Shown piece by piece: positions 30,701 to 43,004 of a DNA stretch of 64,000 bases. The notes beneath the pieces are model-generated. The model worked only from the letters and a program-made list of their open reading frames with translations, was not told where the DNA came from and ran no database searches. Position numbers and translations under genes: made by a program. Numbering within the stretch: the first letter of the stretch is position 1; every line of letters begins with the position of its first letter. Source of the DNA: Marthasterias glacialis (lineage: Eukaryota > Echinodermata > Asteroidea > Forcipulatida > Asteriidae); NCBI GenBank assembly GCA_911728455.2, contig OU452231.1, positions 1,431,001 through 1,495,000 on the forward strand, written 5' to 3'.

Positions 30701-33700
30701 GCAAAATTGTTTTGTGCCAAGCTAATTTTTGTGCTTAAGCAGCTCTATAAAATTGGGCCCAGGTGAATTGGGTTAATTGGTGAGAGGACAAACTTTCAAC
30801 TTTTGGTAATTGCCAAACAAGAGAGGAAATGACCAAACACAAAAAACTGTCAAATGTTTATCAGTTTTCTTCCATATTAAAAAGAGGAAATCAGCTGAAA
30901 TATCTCGCTTAACTACCTTCCCTTTTCTGCCTCACTTTGGATGCACTTACTTCATAGAAGAAAAAACAAAATGGCTGAAACAAAAATTTATAGGTCTACC
31001 CCCGCTTCCCGATGGCAAACAGAAAATTGACCCTACCCTTCATCTCGGAAATGAAGCGTGATGCGCTCTATTTCACCAAACTTCTCAAATCGTTTCCTGA
31101 TGACCGTACGCGTTGTCCCGTATGGAATTCTTCCGATGTAAACAACTCTGCGATCTTTCTGTTTGGGGAGAAAGAAATCAGTTATTAGAGGGCGGTGCTA
31201 CACATTTATGTATGATGGAAAAAAAACACCTTTTTTTTCTAGACAATGCAGTATAATCCATCTTGGTTGGTATGTGAAAGGAACACGTCTTCGATAAAGG
31301 CATTAGGCACAAAGCCATGGAATGTCTGACTCAGTGAAAAGCATTTGCTTTTTGGTTCTACAGCCCTCAGTCCTTCTGAAGCCTTCATTTCAGCAAAAAG
31401 GATATAGAAGAATTTGGGAGGGTATGGGTTACAGTAAGGTGCATCAAGCTGGCTCTGCTTACATTATTATAAAAAACGTAAAAGACAGAAGTTTGCTGAA
31501 AATTGTTACATTTTACAAAAAGAAACAATTCCTCACCCACTGCTCTAGTTGTTCCTCAAGACGCTTCTCTCTTCTTTCTTCTATCTGTTCTATGCTAGTG
31601 CTTCGTCTATGTCTCCTTTCAGATCTACTGTCATTTTGAGAACAACCGTTAAAATCACTTAAAAATCAGCATGTGAAGAATAAAAACGGCAAGCAACAAA
31701 GGAAATAATTTAAAACAAACTGCAACGATGTCCAACACAAATGCTACATCATACCTGCCAACATTGAAATGTCAAAAACAGGAACACCTCTTTTATGAGT
31801 TCACAGAGTGACACTGAAAAGAACTCCAGCATTACATAAACATATAGCAACCAACGTTATACAGTCAATGAAAAACATAGCAAATGGTGCCCTCTATTTT
31901 TCTGCACAGACACAGATATATCTTCATGCCAAAAAGCACCCTCTTTTGCTGGAACTTTTTTCATTTTTTGAACTTTGGTCTCTTGTCAGAAATTGGTACG
32001 TTCTGCTTCAACCCTATCCATCTGCAAAGTAACTAAACAGCTGTTTGCTCTAGTTTGTTTCGCCTCAGAGAAAAGCACTTTGAAATATTGGGTCTAGTTT
32101 TTATTTTCCAAGATGGATTCCGAAGGCTTCGCATTACCATATTTTTCAGTAACTTTAAAGATTTTTTACCTGTGCGTTCTTGAACGACTGTCTCTGTGAC
32201 TGGAACGTCGTCTTCGGCTCATATTAGAATGACCAGAGTGTGACCTTGACCTGGACCTCGATCGTGACCTTGAAAATGACCTTGAATGTGGCCGGGGTCG
32301 CCAATGACGTGACCTTGATCGCGACCTTGATCGCGACCTTGATATGGAGCTTGATGAGTGTGAAGCAGAGGAGTAAGTAGAATATCGTCTTCGTCGGTGT
32401 CTGTAAGAGTGTGACCTTGAACGTGACCTTGATCTAGAAAATGACCTGGATCTTGACCTAGAGATGTGTGACCTCCCTCTGTGTCTGGACCGCGAGTATC
32501 TGGAGTCCGATGAGGAGGATGAATACGATCGGGATCTAGCGGATGATCTTGAGCTTGAGCTCGAATAGGAGGAATAAGAGCGAGATCTAGAGCGAGATCT
32601 AGAGCGAGATCTTGAAGATCGGTCTAAATAACTGCTCTTTCTCGACTTTCTGATGTGTATTTCCTTAGTCCCTTCATCTTTCGTTATCTGTTCATCACCA
32701 TTGCTCTGTTGCTTTGAGGTCAGTTCTGACTCATCATCTTGTGGTTGCTGGCAAATAACTTCATTTGCTTCAATCACTTGACCACCATTGTTGATGGGTG
32801 TGTCCTTGTCCTCGATACTAGTGTTCCTGATTTTGCCGTGAGTATGGACTTTGTGATGATGGTGGTGATGTCGTGATCTATGACGGTGAGCCTCTGGATG
32901 TGCAGCGGCGCCCTCATTGTCCTTTGATGGTTCTTGTGTTGATTTTTGGTGGAGCGACTCTGTCTCAAGGGCCTTTTCTTTCAACTTTGTCATCTCTTCT
33001 TCTAATGCTTTCTTCTCGGCTTCCTCTGCCTCCTTCACTTTACTGATTTCCTGATACATGTGTTTCCCAATAAAATAGTCTGGGATCTTGTCAAAGAATT
33101 CTGGTTTTTGCCCTTTGGGAGGAGCTTCTTTTTCCTGTAGAGGTTGAGGCGTTGGCAACACCCCTTGCTTCGTATGTTTCCCTTCAACAAGTTTGCTACT
33201 ATCGGCAGGTAATACTTCTGGCATTGGGTGTATATAATCGGGTAGTTTATTTATAAAAGCTGGCTTGTCGGTTGTGCCACTCAACCCCTCAGCCAGAGCC
33301 TTCTCACTGAAATGACCACCGACAACTCTGCCTTTTGTCTTCCCTTTCTTCCTGATTTTGTACTTTTGTTTATACAAAGCTTTCCTTTGCTCAGCGGCCA
33401 GTTGGCCAGCTTTATTCCTAGGGCCCTGATTTGCGAGTTTTGTGTCCTGTACGTTGCAGTAATCATGGTCCATTATGAGGTAGTCAAAGCCCTGGTCGGC
33501 ACTGCAGATGACCGACATCCCCTGGGGCTGGACGGTCAGTGGGCTTGAGGTCCGACTGCCTGGTAGACTGACGGATATTCGCTCAGCTGGAACCTTGTCC
33601 CTCAGGCGTTTACTGGGCATGGCAATTGGCTCCATCAAAATAGTGGATTTACGCTTTACCGGGACAATCTTCTTGGTTGGATTCTTTGGTCCTGAAAAAA

Positions 33701-36700
33701 AAACAAAAACACACACAAACTATTTTGATAGAGAAATTCTAAAAAGATGTTCCTTGTTAAACTTACCGTGGCTTTCATGTTTTTAGAAATCATCGTGACA
33801 TTTAATTAAAACAGCAACTTCTAATGATTGTTCCACTTTGTACATTACTTGTTTAAAGGGAAATTACATCATTGGCAGACACGACAAAAATGTACTTCCA
33901 TGTTACGACAAAATAACTCACTTGACTAAAGTAAACATTATTCTTAAGTATCCAGTAAAATTGTTTTGTTTTGCCAGGTGTTACTTCTTTTTAAAGAAAA
34001 ATGCAATTTTGTTTCAATTTGAAGCAATGGCCGACCATCGTTTGCAGAAAAAAAAAGACTTCTTTTGAATACGGTTTCTTCATCTGCATGGAAATATCTG
34101 CTCTAGATTGTTGCCAATATCTCAAAAATGCTACCACCTTTTGAAATTAAATTTCACAGGTCAGTTTTATGGTATGTACCTACCATGGCTACAATTATAT
34201 TGGTTTGAAACAAACGTACGGTTCCAAATACCAATGATGCAATTTCCTTTTAAGAGGAACATATTTATTTGATTCCTCTAGTTTATGTATTTTGAAAAAC
34301 TAAACTAACCTGCGAAAAATCTTTTCAGAAGGGAACCAGAAGTAGACTGGAGTTTACATGATAATTGGGGACTCAATATTATTTAACAGCTGTTACTAAA
34401 TTGGTTCAACAAGAAGTGTTTCATTGATGCAAATACTATGGGGACTTTTAAAAATAAATAATAATAATGTTTACACTTTCAGAAAGTTTGCTTTCCTGTC
34501 ACTTACCTGACATCTTCTTTGCGACTGAACTGGTTTGCTGGGGCTCACTATTACAAATATAAAACAAACAATTGAAGCAAATTAATAAGTATTTTCACTT
34601 GTAGTCTTGTTAATATTTTTATTTACACTCAGACACAATGCGGCCCTAGAATTTCATCTTTGAAAGCTCAGAGCCATTTTCATTTTTTAAAGGGCACTTC
34701 CATTGGAAAATCTTAAAAGTCTATGGGATACTTTCGAAGGAGCACCAAGGCCAAGACCAGGGCAACAAAGATTGTTGTCTTAGTGGCCTCTGAAATAGCA
34801 CTCCGAACTAATGACATCACTTTTGCTAAAAAAATACCCAGACAAACTTTCCACCACTCACACAACCACCGCATCGGGGCGCCAGACTGCAGCAGTACAG
34901 TATTCAGCACATATTGTACAGACGATGGATGTACAAGTACGTCAGTGAAATTTGACACGTTGTCTGAGATCCAGGTACTTGTATGACCAATTTTTAGCAT
35001 TAGGGTTATTATATCAACAGATTTAGGTCAACTGTCCTACATGTATATCATAGTAAAGCCATCTTGTTTTTCCCCTCAAAATCAGTTAGACCAAACTGAG
35101 GCTGTGAGGAAAAAAGTCTGTACCCTTTTTGGTATAACATTATTTGGTATTGATTATTGTTATAGAACACCAGAAACTTCTCAAAGATGGTGATAATATG
35201 ATAAAAGTGGGTGCTCACCACTAAACAAAACAAAAACGACACCCAGTGATACTACCGATGCTCTCAACCCCTAGCAAGGGATTAACTGGTTAAAATTGTT
35301 GACAAAAATCACTCCTTCAAAATTTTCAATCTACCTCTTAATTTCTTTTCAAGGAAAAAAGTTTCAGTTTTTCTTTGTGTTTGCGTGAATGTGAATTGAA
35401 TTCACCATGAAACCCTAGTAGCGTTCACCATTACTTTAACTCCCAAGAGTGATTTACAGGGACCCTTCCCCACTCTTAACAAAATCCAACACAATATGGT
35501 AACTCAACACCCAAACTGTTGGACTCTGTTTGTGGTGGTATGCCTGATCCCATGTTAAGTCTAATCAGAACAACTACAGTCTTCAGTCCAACAAACTCAA
35601 ACAAATCATGCTGTTGGAGTTGATGTGATCGGGGGTGTTTAGGATTAATATGGTATGCATGGTATGACAATAAATTGTTTATAATCTGGACTGCTAAAAC
35701 TTCTTGTGGGAAAGTAAAAAGTGTAGTTTCTAACAACTTACAAAAGGGCAACTTTAAAAGAGTTAAAAGCATGTCCTTACACCTAACCTTGTATAGAATT
35801 TACACTTGGTCATGGTGTGCATGAAGGTCGTATCTACCAAAATAGTGTTTATGTGAAACATGTGTTTTTAGAATTACAAGTCTGTATCTCGCTTAAAATA
35901 ACCCGGATGTACACACAAAATCAACTGACGCTGAGAAACGACATTGTTGCAGTGAGATACGATTTTGTCGCACAATGGAGTTACGACCTTGTTGCACCGG
36001 CATAACGACTTTATCTTTCCCTTACATGAAAAGGTGTCAAAATTTGCAGTTTGGAAACCCCATTTTTCAGTTCATAGCAAGTTTAGACACCTTTATATGA
36101 AGATTCTGGTTAGCACAGCGTTTTCACTAATCTGATCATCAGTGGGGATCTTACCTGACTTCGCTGGGGTCGGTTATCGTAAGGGCCGCCTCCTTTTGTT
36201 CAAACTGCTGCAGCAGACTACCCAAGTCACTTGCTTCAATTCCTGGCACAAGAACAAAACAAAACAAAGCCTTCTTCATTTGTTGTCCTTTGCAAAGAAT
36301 ATTCATGTATTTCTGAAAATGGAATGTTGACATTACACTTACCTTACAATAACAACTACTTACAAAATCGTCACAGATTTTATGAACAGCAAATCCATTA
36401 AAAAACACACATTTTGGCAAATCTGTGTTTTTACACATTTTGAAATCTTTGACACCGACATTTTCCCAAAGTTTCAAGTCATAATACGTCATAGTTTTGT
36501 AATTACACTAATTAGTACAAGGATAATAATACCACCAGATTTACATTTTGGAGCTTTCACGAACAGCCATTCTTTGAAATGCCAATATTTATATTGAAGT
36601 ACATACATACACGTATATGTTAACTTCAAGGGACACAAAGACCAAGACCAGTGTGGATTTCACAAAGCACTATGACTAGTCTTATCTCAATTTAGGACGA

Positions 36701-37145
36701 GTAACAAGTCCTAACTTATTGGACTCGTCATAAGTTAGGACTAGTTTTTAAAAATCGACCCCAGGGCATCTAGGATAATTGCCCCATGGGCTCCGTTAAA
36801 GAGACTTAAGACTGATGTTACATCCTGTTATTTATTCTGTCAATAGAGGGGGCTGTGCATTAAACCATTACCGATATCCAGCATGTCTTCTTTTGGATAT
36901 TGTTCATCATCCACTAACAGAATCTTTTGCGCTTCACTGACGTCATCGTAACCTGCCAGATGCTCCATGGTTAGATTCCCCAAATCTCCCATATCCATGG
37001 ACGTTGCCGGGCTGGACGTCGCTGGCTCGTCCATGAGGGCCAGATGCTGTTCCAGTTCGTACTCCCTCTGGCGATGGCATGGCTCATGAGGAGGGAACAT
37101 TATCTGGTAATGTAGGGAGGTCAGATCTTCTGGGTCTTCCTCCAT
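27792..37145 (-). CDS. PPARGC1: PGC-1 family transcriptional coactivator (PPARGC1-like)
   Basis: Nine exons on the minus strand: 37145-36872, 36242-36155, 34547-34507, 33691-32170, 31627-31537, 31158-31037, 30219-30161, 29655-29569 and 27919-27792. Phases agree throughout and give 803 aa. A stop codon lies in frame nine bases before the ATG. Family marks, in order: an acidic N-terminus; the nuclear-receptor box LGSLL (98-102); DHDYC (209-213), the HCF-1-binding motif of PGC-1/PRC proteins; a His-rich tract; a long RS domain (about 495-641); a basic helix rich in Glu/Arg; an RRM with RNP2-like VVYIGRI (677-683) and RNP1-like DNYAFVTY (714-721). The C-terminus TDFDRLLQEAMMKVKR parallels the vertebrate end. 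The protein coactivates nuclear receptors and NRF-type factors for mitochondrial biogenesis and couples transcription to RNA processing. The paralogue cannot be assigned because invertebrates usually have one gene. Confidence 0.93.
28480..28745. repeat. Dispersed repeat 'aaaaataacaaactgtaaaaatt', copy 2 (PGC-1 last intron)
   Basis: Ordered blocks match 20820-21080: 'gaattgttttactcatttttcaaaaact', 'catttcaagcaaaaatatttcaag' and 'catgaccatctttttaccatg'. Non-coding. Confidence 0.65.
30430..30765. mobile_element. Palindromic 'GCCCAATTTCATA...GCTAAGCA' elements, two adjacent
   Basis: 30602-30762 is a clear inverted-repeat element: 'cccatttcatagagctgctt' at the left and 'aagcagctctataaaattggg' at the right. 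30430-30600 is a second, related copy with repeated 'gcttagcag'/'ctgctaagc' arms. Family members also occur at 51685-51880 and, decayed, near 13100 and 43805-43960. They lie in the PGC-1 intron between the two RRM-encoding exons (31037 and 30219). Confidence 0.75.
32210..32640 (-). other. PPARGC1: RS-domain coding segment of PGC-1
   Basis: Long alternation of Arg-Ser, with a Ser-rich break (YSSYSSSSSRSS) and SRHRGRS / YRHRRRRYS variants. The DNA repeats 'cgagatctagag' and 'cttgatcgcgac' units, so the domain may grow or shrink by slippage. RS domains in this family bind splicing and transcript-elongation factors. Confidence 0.85.
36645..36775. mobile_element. Palindromic 'GATTTCACAAAGCACTA' element (PGC-1 intron 1)
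   Basis: 'tggatttcacaaagcactatgactagtctta' is followed by 'cctaacttattggactcgtcataagttagg', a strong internal palindrome. Same family as 8607-8765. Confidence 0.6.
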
Positions 37146-37345
37146 GTTTTGTTACTCCTTCTGGTAATCAGCACAAAACCTGTAACTGAGAAGATTTCAG
37201 GCCAAATAGTTGAATTCTTGTTTTTAATTCTGTTGTTTTAAAATATCAAAAGATGCTTAAATTATTGGCACCATACTTGGTGACATCAAGGTGTCGCGCA
37301 GCGGTAAACGTTCTTGAATATGCTGACTGATTGGGCGCATTACCT

Positions 37346-37353
37346 TGACGTCA
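37346..37353. promoter_or_regulatory. Perfect CRE palindrome upstream of PGC-1
   Basis: TGACGTCA lies 201 bp upstream of the PGC-1 ATG (37145), in locally GC-richer DNA. It is not part of any repeat family I can see here. Vertebrate PPARGC1A is a known CREB target through a promoter CRE, so an equivalent input is plausible. An acceptor-like 'ctcagttacag' before the ATG means a 5' UTR intron is possible, so the exact promoter is not fixed. Confidence 0.5.
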
Positions 37354-38460
37354 CCACTATCCGGTAAACGTCGCAAAATGACTGCTGGAATAAAGACTAG
37401 TGCAGGAATACGACCCGCGCTGAACAGCAACCATCATGGCTCCTCCGCCGTCGTTGACATGGGCTTATATCACCGAGATTTGACATAAAATTCCAGCAAA
37501 AGCCTAGGATTTATCGCACGGGGGATCGTGCGGAAATCTTCTCCAGGCTCTGCCTGTGAGTCTGACATCTCTGACAGCAACGATCGACCAATCATTGAGG
37601 GATAAATTTGCCAAAAAAAGTAAGTCTCGATTCGAAAGTCGATGTCTGGTTTTAAAGGACAGGGTTCGTTGGGCCAAGAAGCGGAGGGAGTCCAGCGTAT
37701 TGGCACATTGAATGGGGCTAGCCTGTTGATACACGCAGTTAAAGAAAATTTGACAATTCAGAACTTGTCCTAAAAGTGTTACTCCTCACGCATAAGGTTA
37801 CAGAATTTTAAGGACACCATTTCATTTCATTATCAAAATAAAGGAATAATGCACGCCAAGCTCAGAGCTGAGATTGCCGCAATGTTCGCCGCAATTCGTT
37901 TCATATTTGGAGAAACACAATATGGTTTGGGACAATGACAGTCTACATTCCTGCAATAATTTATTACATTGTTTTCAATTGAATTCTTGCTTTCTTATGG
38001 GTTATCGTTCATTAAAAAAAACCAGTAAATTCTACTTACTTTCTCACAACTTACCTGCAGACCGCGTCGTGTCACACATGCATTGCGAAAAACAGAAAAA
38101 CATGTGTATATTTTTTTACTGGACTGGTAACCGACACTAAGTTCTTTGCAATCACTTATAAAACGAGCGGCGGGAACCACTCACATTCCTCTTCTTTCTG
38201 TTAAAGTAGTATGGTGCTGCAATCTATATAATATATTAAAGAAGTTTAAGGAAGTCTGGGCTACGACATTGTTGAAAAAGAGTTGGGGAGGGGCGGGGCA
38301 TTGGGTTGATTAAAACGTAAAACCTTCGAAAAAAACTGAGACCCCAATCAACAAAAGGTACTAGCAAATATTTTAGAAGCCCGCTCAATAGTTAATTCAG
38401 TTATTTGAAGTTTTGCTGATTTCTGCTTCAACTTGCAACTGAAAAATGATATGACATTTT
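37354..38460. other. Upstream region of PGC-1, no gene seen
   Basis: Relatively GC-rich to about 37740 and then AT-rich. Open frames at 37470-37734 on the minus strand have no domain. A 5' UTR exon or promoter may lie here. Confidence 0.4.
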
Positions 38461-38469
38461 GATAAATTT

Positions 38470-38560
38470 CCAGAGGTCTAGCACACTGGACTCAAGTTCT
38501 GGTGTTTCTGATTAGCAGTAGAGTGTGGGTTTGAGTTCCGGTCTTGATACTTCGTTTAGT
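38470..38560 (+). mobile_element. tRNA-derived SINE-like fragment
   Basis: 'aggtctagcacactggactcaagttctg' resembles an A box with the D-arm and anticodon stem of a Leu/Ser-type tRNA. 'agtgtgggtttgagttccggtc' is a good B box. The 3' end runs into unrelated sequence. Reported as a SINE head, because the stems are imperfect. Confidence 0.5.
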
Positions 38561-38615
38561 AACCCTTTCGGATGGGGTTTAAAGCCGTAGGTCCTGTGTG
38601 TATTGTAATGAACAT

Positions 38616-39128
38616 GCTTTGTGATGCATTTCAAGCTCCTTTTGTTATAGTGTTTAAACACATGTTCTGGCTCTGTATTGGCCTGCGATGAATGTGTATT
38701 GTTGTGCCAGACGGGGGTACAATGTAGTCAGTTATGTCATTAATTTATCATTCCCTTGCCAGCCACCATTGGCTTGCAAGGATTGTGCTTTGTGATGCAT
38801 TTCAAGCTCCTTTTGTTATAGTGTTTAAACACATGTTCTGGCTCTGTATTGGCCTGCGATGAATGTGTATTGTTGTGCCAGACGGGGGTACAATGTAGTC
38901 AGTTATGTCATTAATTTATCATTCCCTTGCCAGCCACCATTGGCTTGCAAGGATTGTGCTTTGTGATGCATTTCAAGCTCCTTTTGTTATAGTGTTTAAA
39001 CACATGTTCTGGCTCTGTATTGGCCTGCAATGAATGTGTATTGTTGTGCCAGACGGGGGTACAATGTAGTCAGTTATGTCATTAATTTATCATTCCCTTG
39101 CCAGCCACCATTGGCATGCAAGGATTGT
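38616..39128. repeat. Three tandem copies of a 171-bp unit
   Basis: The unit starting 'gctttgtgatgcatttcaag' recurs at 38616, 38787 and 38958, an exact 171-bp period, and runs to about 39128. Copies are almost identical, with single-base differences (gcgatg/gcaatg; ggcttg/ggcatg), so the amplification is recent. No coding potential. Confidence 0.92.
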
Positions 39129-41224
39129 GTTCACATTGTTAGTATCATTATTTCCCCTCAATTTAGCTTTAATGATTACTAGTACATTTAAAATAACAAA
39201 GAGTTTCCTATTGGGTATAAAACCAAGGCACCAAATCTAGGTGTGGCATTCTAGAACTGTGGCTTGGGACATCAGGGTGGTCGGACGGCGGCTCTATACT
39301 TTCTATGTGTAAACTGAAGGCTCTCAGTACCATTTACAAAAGTACTAGCACAGATAGTGGTCAGCCTATGTATTATTTCTGTATAGTTTATTATCTGCAC
39401 GTCGTCCGGCCGGGTTCATAATGTTAAGGTAATGTTGTATTTATTTATTTATTAGTTAAGTGAGGAGTGTCCTTAAATTCCCCCAACTCAGCCAGTTGCT
39501 ACGTTTTGCTTTATTATTAATTGACTTTATTATACGTATTATTTTGTTCATGTCCCCGTTGGGGAGAATTACAAGATGAGCGAGTACCTGCATATCTGTT
39601 TCCATTTTTGAGTTGTTATTTTGTCTCTGAGTTTAGCAAGTGGTTCCCCTCCCTTTCTGGCGGATGCAGGGTTGATCCGTTACAGTATAGCATTCATGCG
39701 CACTTACAAACCCTGCTCAGTTTACTCCAACTGCAAAGATACAGATGTTGAGGAAAGCGCCCTCGTGGGCAGTGCACTGTCAGTTGCATTATAATCAACA
39801 TAAAATTCTTTACACACACACACACAAAGGAAAGAAAAAAAGGAAGAAAAAAAGACCAAGGTCCTGACAAAAATAACAAAAATACTTGCAAAAAGAAACA
39901 TACTACTCCCTTAATCATACTTGTATGCCAGATTTCCAAGGGGATAGTGCTAGAGTCCTAGTACTACAGTGCTAGAGTCCTAGTACTACTAGATACCATG
40001 TCTGAATATAGTCCGAGTTCTACAAAACTGGAAGTTTCTGTTCCGAAGATATGTCTGGAAAAATCACAACACGATTTCAACAATCTTCAAACAAATAACC
40101 ATAAGAAAAATCAACCTTTCACCAGTGATTTGTTGAAACTGATGGCCCATTGGTTTCAACTGGGGAAACGACCTCGTGAGGCAACTTCAGCTGGTGTCAA
40201 GTGCAACCTTCCAATGCAATACTTTAAACACCACTAAAAGTCAACACAAATATATATTCAGGCGGGTTACGTTTTTCAAAACAGTTGGGTTTTGTTTTAT
40301 TTTGTCTCCATTTATTTTTTTTCAGACAACTATTTGTGATCTGCTACCAAAATTTGATTTCAAATCATTTTTGTTTAAAATAAAGAATTAAGGTGGAAAT
40401 AAGCTTTACTGATTTAAAAAAAAATGCCCAGACTTGACAATTGCTTATTTGGATTATTTTATTTAGTCAAACCACAATCTGCTGATATTTTTTGGCAAAA
40501 GTTACTATCAATTTAACAGATTTCAATTTAATTCCATCTCTCCCATAAACAGCAAAGTTCATCTAGTGCAGCTACAATTTCAACGTTTAACGGTAAATTT
40601 GGCAGTAACACATGGAGACATCAAAACTTTACAATGTGTTCCAATGACAGCGAAAAACAAAAGGGGAAATTACTGAAGTCGGAGGCTTGCCAGGACGTCA
40701 ACAAAAAACAATTTTCAGTCGTATTACCAGAAAATCAAGTTGACAACATTTAATTTTCAAACTTACTAGTCATAGAATAGAATTCAAAATCAGCATAGAA
40801 ATGAGAGCCAGCACCTAAAGAGTACTTGCAGAACTTTAGAAACAATTATTGCTTAATTACTGTTCTGCCCGGCAGACGATCGAACAACGCAATCAAGGGG
40901 TGTGGCTTAGGGAGCTTCCGCCCCCCCCCCCCCCCCCCACCCAACCAAGGACCTGCAGGTTCATTGTTGGTTTTTTTTTGTAGTTATTTACGGTCAAAAT
41001 AAACAGGGAAGGGGAATTTTTACCACAAGGCGCATCTAAGGCAATGGAAGAGTGGAAATGTTGGCACATCTGGAAATTCTGCTGTTGTGTTTTATTTTGC
41101 ATTGTGTGTATCTGAAAATTAACCATGATGGAATACAATCATTGGATAGATTAGTTACTAGTTCAGTATTCCAAAATACTGTTAATAACGTTCAAATTGA
41201 ATACACCACAATCAACTAAATGTT
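39129..41224. other. Non-coding stretch between PGC-1 and CLINT1
   Basis: Contains a short duplicated 'gtgctagagtcctagtacta' (39948-39988), a C homopolymer (40921-40938) and AT-rich DNA. The roughly 80-codon open frame at 39998-40237 lacks recognisable features. Confidence 0.45.
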
Positions 41225-41575
41225 ACTTATTAAAGCCATTATACACTATTGGTAAAGTGTCTGGAAATACTTCCATACCTTATGAGCATCAAGAGTTATT
41301 TAATAAAATCAACCTGCGAAAGTTTCAGCTCATTTCATTGTTTCCTTCACGAGAAAACAATACAAAGTCATTCAGCATTTTTGTATTCATTCTAGCGGCC
41401 GGACTTTTCGTCTCATGAGACGAAAAATCATTTGTGGATCTTATTTCACTAATTATTCGAAAACGATAACACATCAGACAAAAATATTTCACAGGAAGTT
41501 TTCTACCTTCATCGTCTCTATACCATGTAAGTTATGTGCAAATCTGTGAATATTTTGTTTTTTGGTGTTCCCCCA
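41225..41575. repeat. Long dispersed repeat, copy 1 (pair with 62459-62810)
   Basis: Begins 'taaagccattatacactattgg' and ends in 'tttttggtgttccc'. It is nearly identical over about 345 bp to 62459-62810, including the palindrome 'ttttcgtctcatgagacgaaaa'. The two copies flank the CLINT1 gene in the same orientation. Confidence 0.9.
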
Positions 41576-42004
41576 AAAAAGTGAATATGGGCTTTTAGAG
41601 CAAAATAGAAAAATAGCAGCCAGTATGTATCAACACAATTTTAAAACAATATGTTTTCTTTCAAATTATTAAGTTTATTAGACGAGGGACAATTAAAACA
41701 ATCAACTATTTGCAAATGATATACTTATAGTGAAAACAAACTACATGCAAATGTGGTTACATAACACAAAATAATGTTTTGTCTGTTTTTAGCAGCTATT
41801 TAATCAAACAAAACAAAAATCTGATATCATTCTAATCTCATTAAAAATAGAACTCTTCCATGATGACAATACCACATTGTGGATCTGACAGTTTCAATAA
41901 TAAGAGATTTTCAACAGGGTCTTTTTTTCTTTTTTGGGTAAAGTGAATAAATGAGCGCAAGGAGTTGTCATATCTCAGAAATCTTAAAAAAATCTAATCA
42001 TTAT

Positions 42005-42545
42005 ATACTAGTTCACTATTCAATCTCATCGACTGTGGTTTTGAATGATAGATGCACTACGCCAGGCTGCAATATGATATCATGTGATGAATTCATCTAC
42101 CATACACAGTACACAGTCGACCCTCCTACTATCTGACCACTCAATCTCATCCACTCTGTTTTTGAATGATAGATGCACTATGCCAGCCTGCAATATGATA
42201 TCATGTGGTCAATGCATCTACCATACACAGTACACAGTCAACCCTCCCACTGTCTGACCATTCAATATCATTTACATGGTTTGGAATTATATACCTATGC
42301 ATAAATGCCAGCCTGTAATATAATATCAAGTGGTAGATGCATCTACATAATACAGCCAATCCTCCTACTGTCTGACCATTCAATATCATCCACGTAGTTT
42401 GGAATGATAGATGCATTAGGTCAGCCTGCAATAAAATATACGTGGTAGATGCATCTACATAGTACATGGTCAACCCTCCTACTGTCTAACCATTCAATGT
42501 CATCCACTGTGGTTTTGAATGTCAGCCTGCAATAGACCACGTGGT
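42005..42545. repeat. Satellite-like array, about 119-bp unit, five copies
   Basis: Units carry 'ccctcctactgtctgaccattcaatatcatccactgtgg', 'tgatagatgcactatgccagcctgcaatatgatatcatgtgg' and 'aatgcatctac...acag'. Starts near 42012, 42131, 42251, 42370 and 42483. Single and double copies also occur inside CLINT1 introns (46917-47145, 51297-51400 and, inverted, 58265-58680). Confidence 0.85.
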
Positions 42546-43004
42546 GAATGTATGTGCACAGTTGGTAAGTGATAACATTTTGACGCCGGAAGCGTAATGT
42601 AAACGAATGGTATACATAAACAGGCCTTGAACTTCACTCTTGAAAGGGCACGGCAATTTTCCCACTGGTTAGGGGCACTTCTATGAGGAAAATGTTAATT
42701 TGTACTGGAACTTTGCAAAGGGCACCACAGCAAAAGCACAGGGCACCCCGGCAATCGCGGTGGGTGACGTGGGTTAATTCGAGGCCTGCATACATGTACA
42801 TGAACATTCGTTTCACTGAACTTCCGGCTCCAAGACGTCATCATTTACCAACAGGATACACAACTCATGCCATTGACTGGTTTTGAGTGGTCAGTCCAAT
42901 CAATGGCAAGGGTTACTGTCTGAGAGCAGGGTTTTAGTGTGTGTTCAGAGAGCGAAACTGTGGCGTTATTGCATGATCTGTTTGCATTTCAAGACACACT
43001 TAAA

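Noticed and set aside
34713..35000. Overlapping open frames on both strands in a PGC-1 intron
   Set aside because: Lie between well-defined exons, no domain, and both strands are open, which is typical of chance or repeat sequence.
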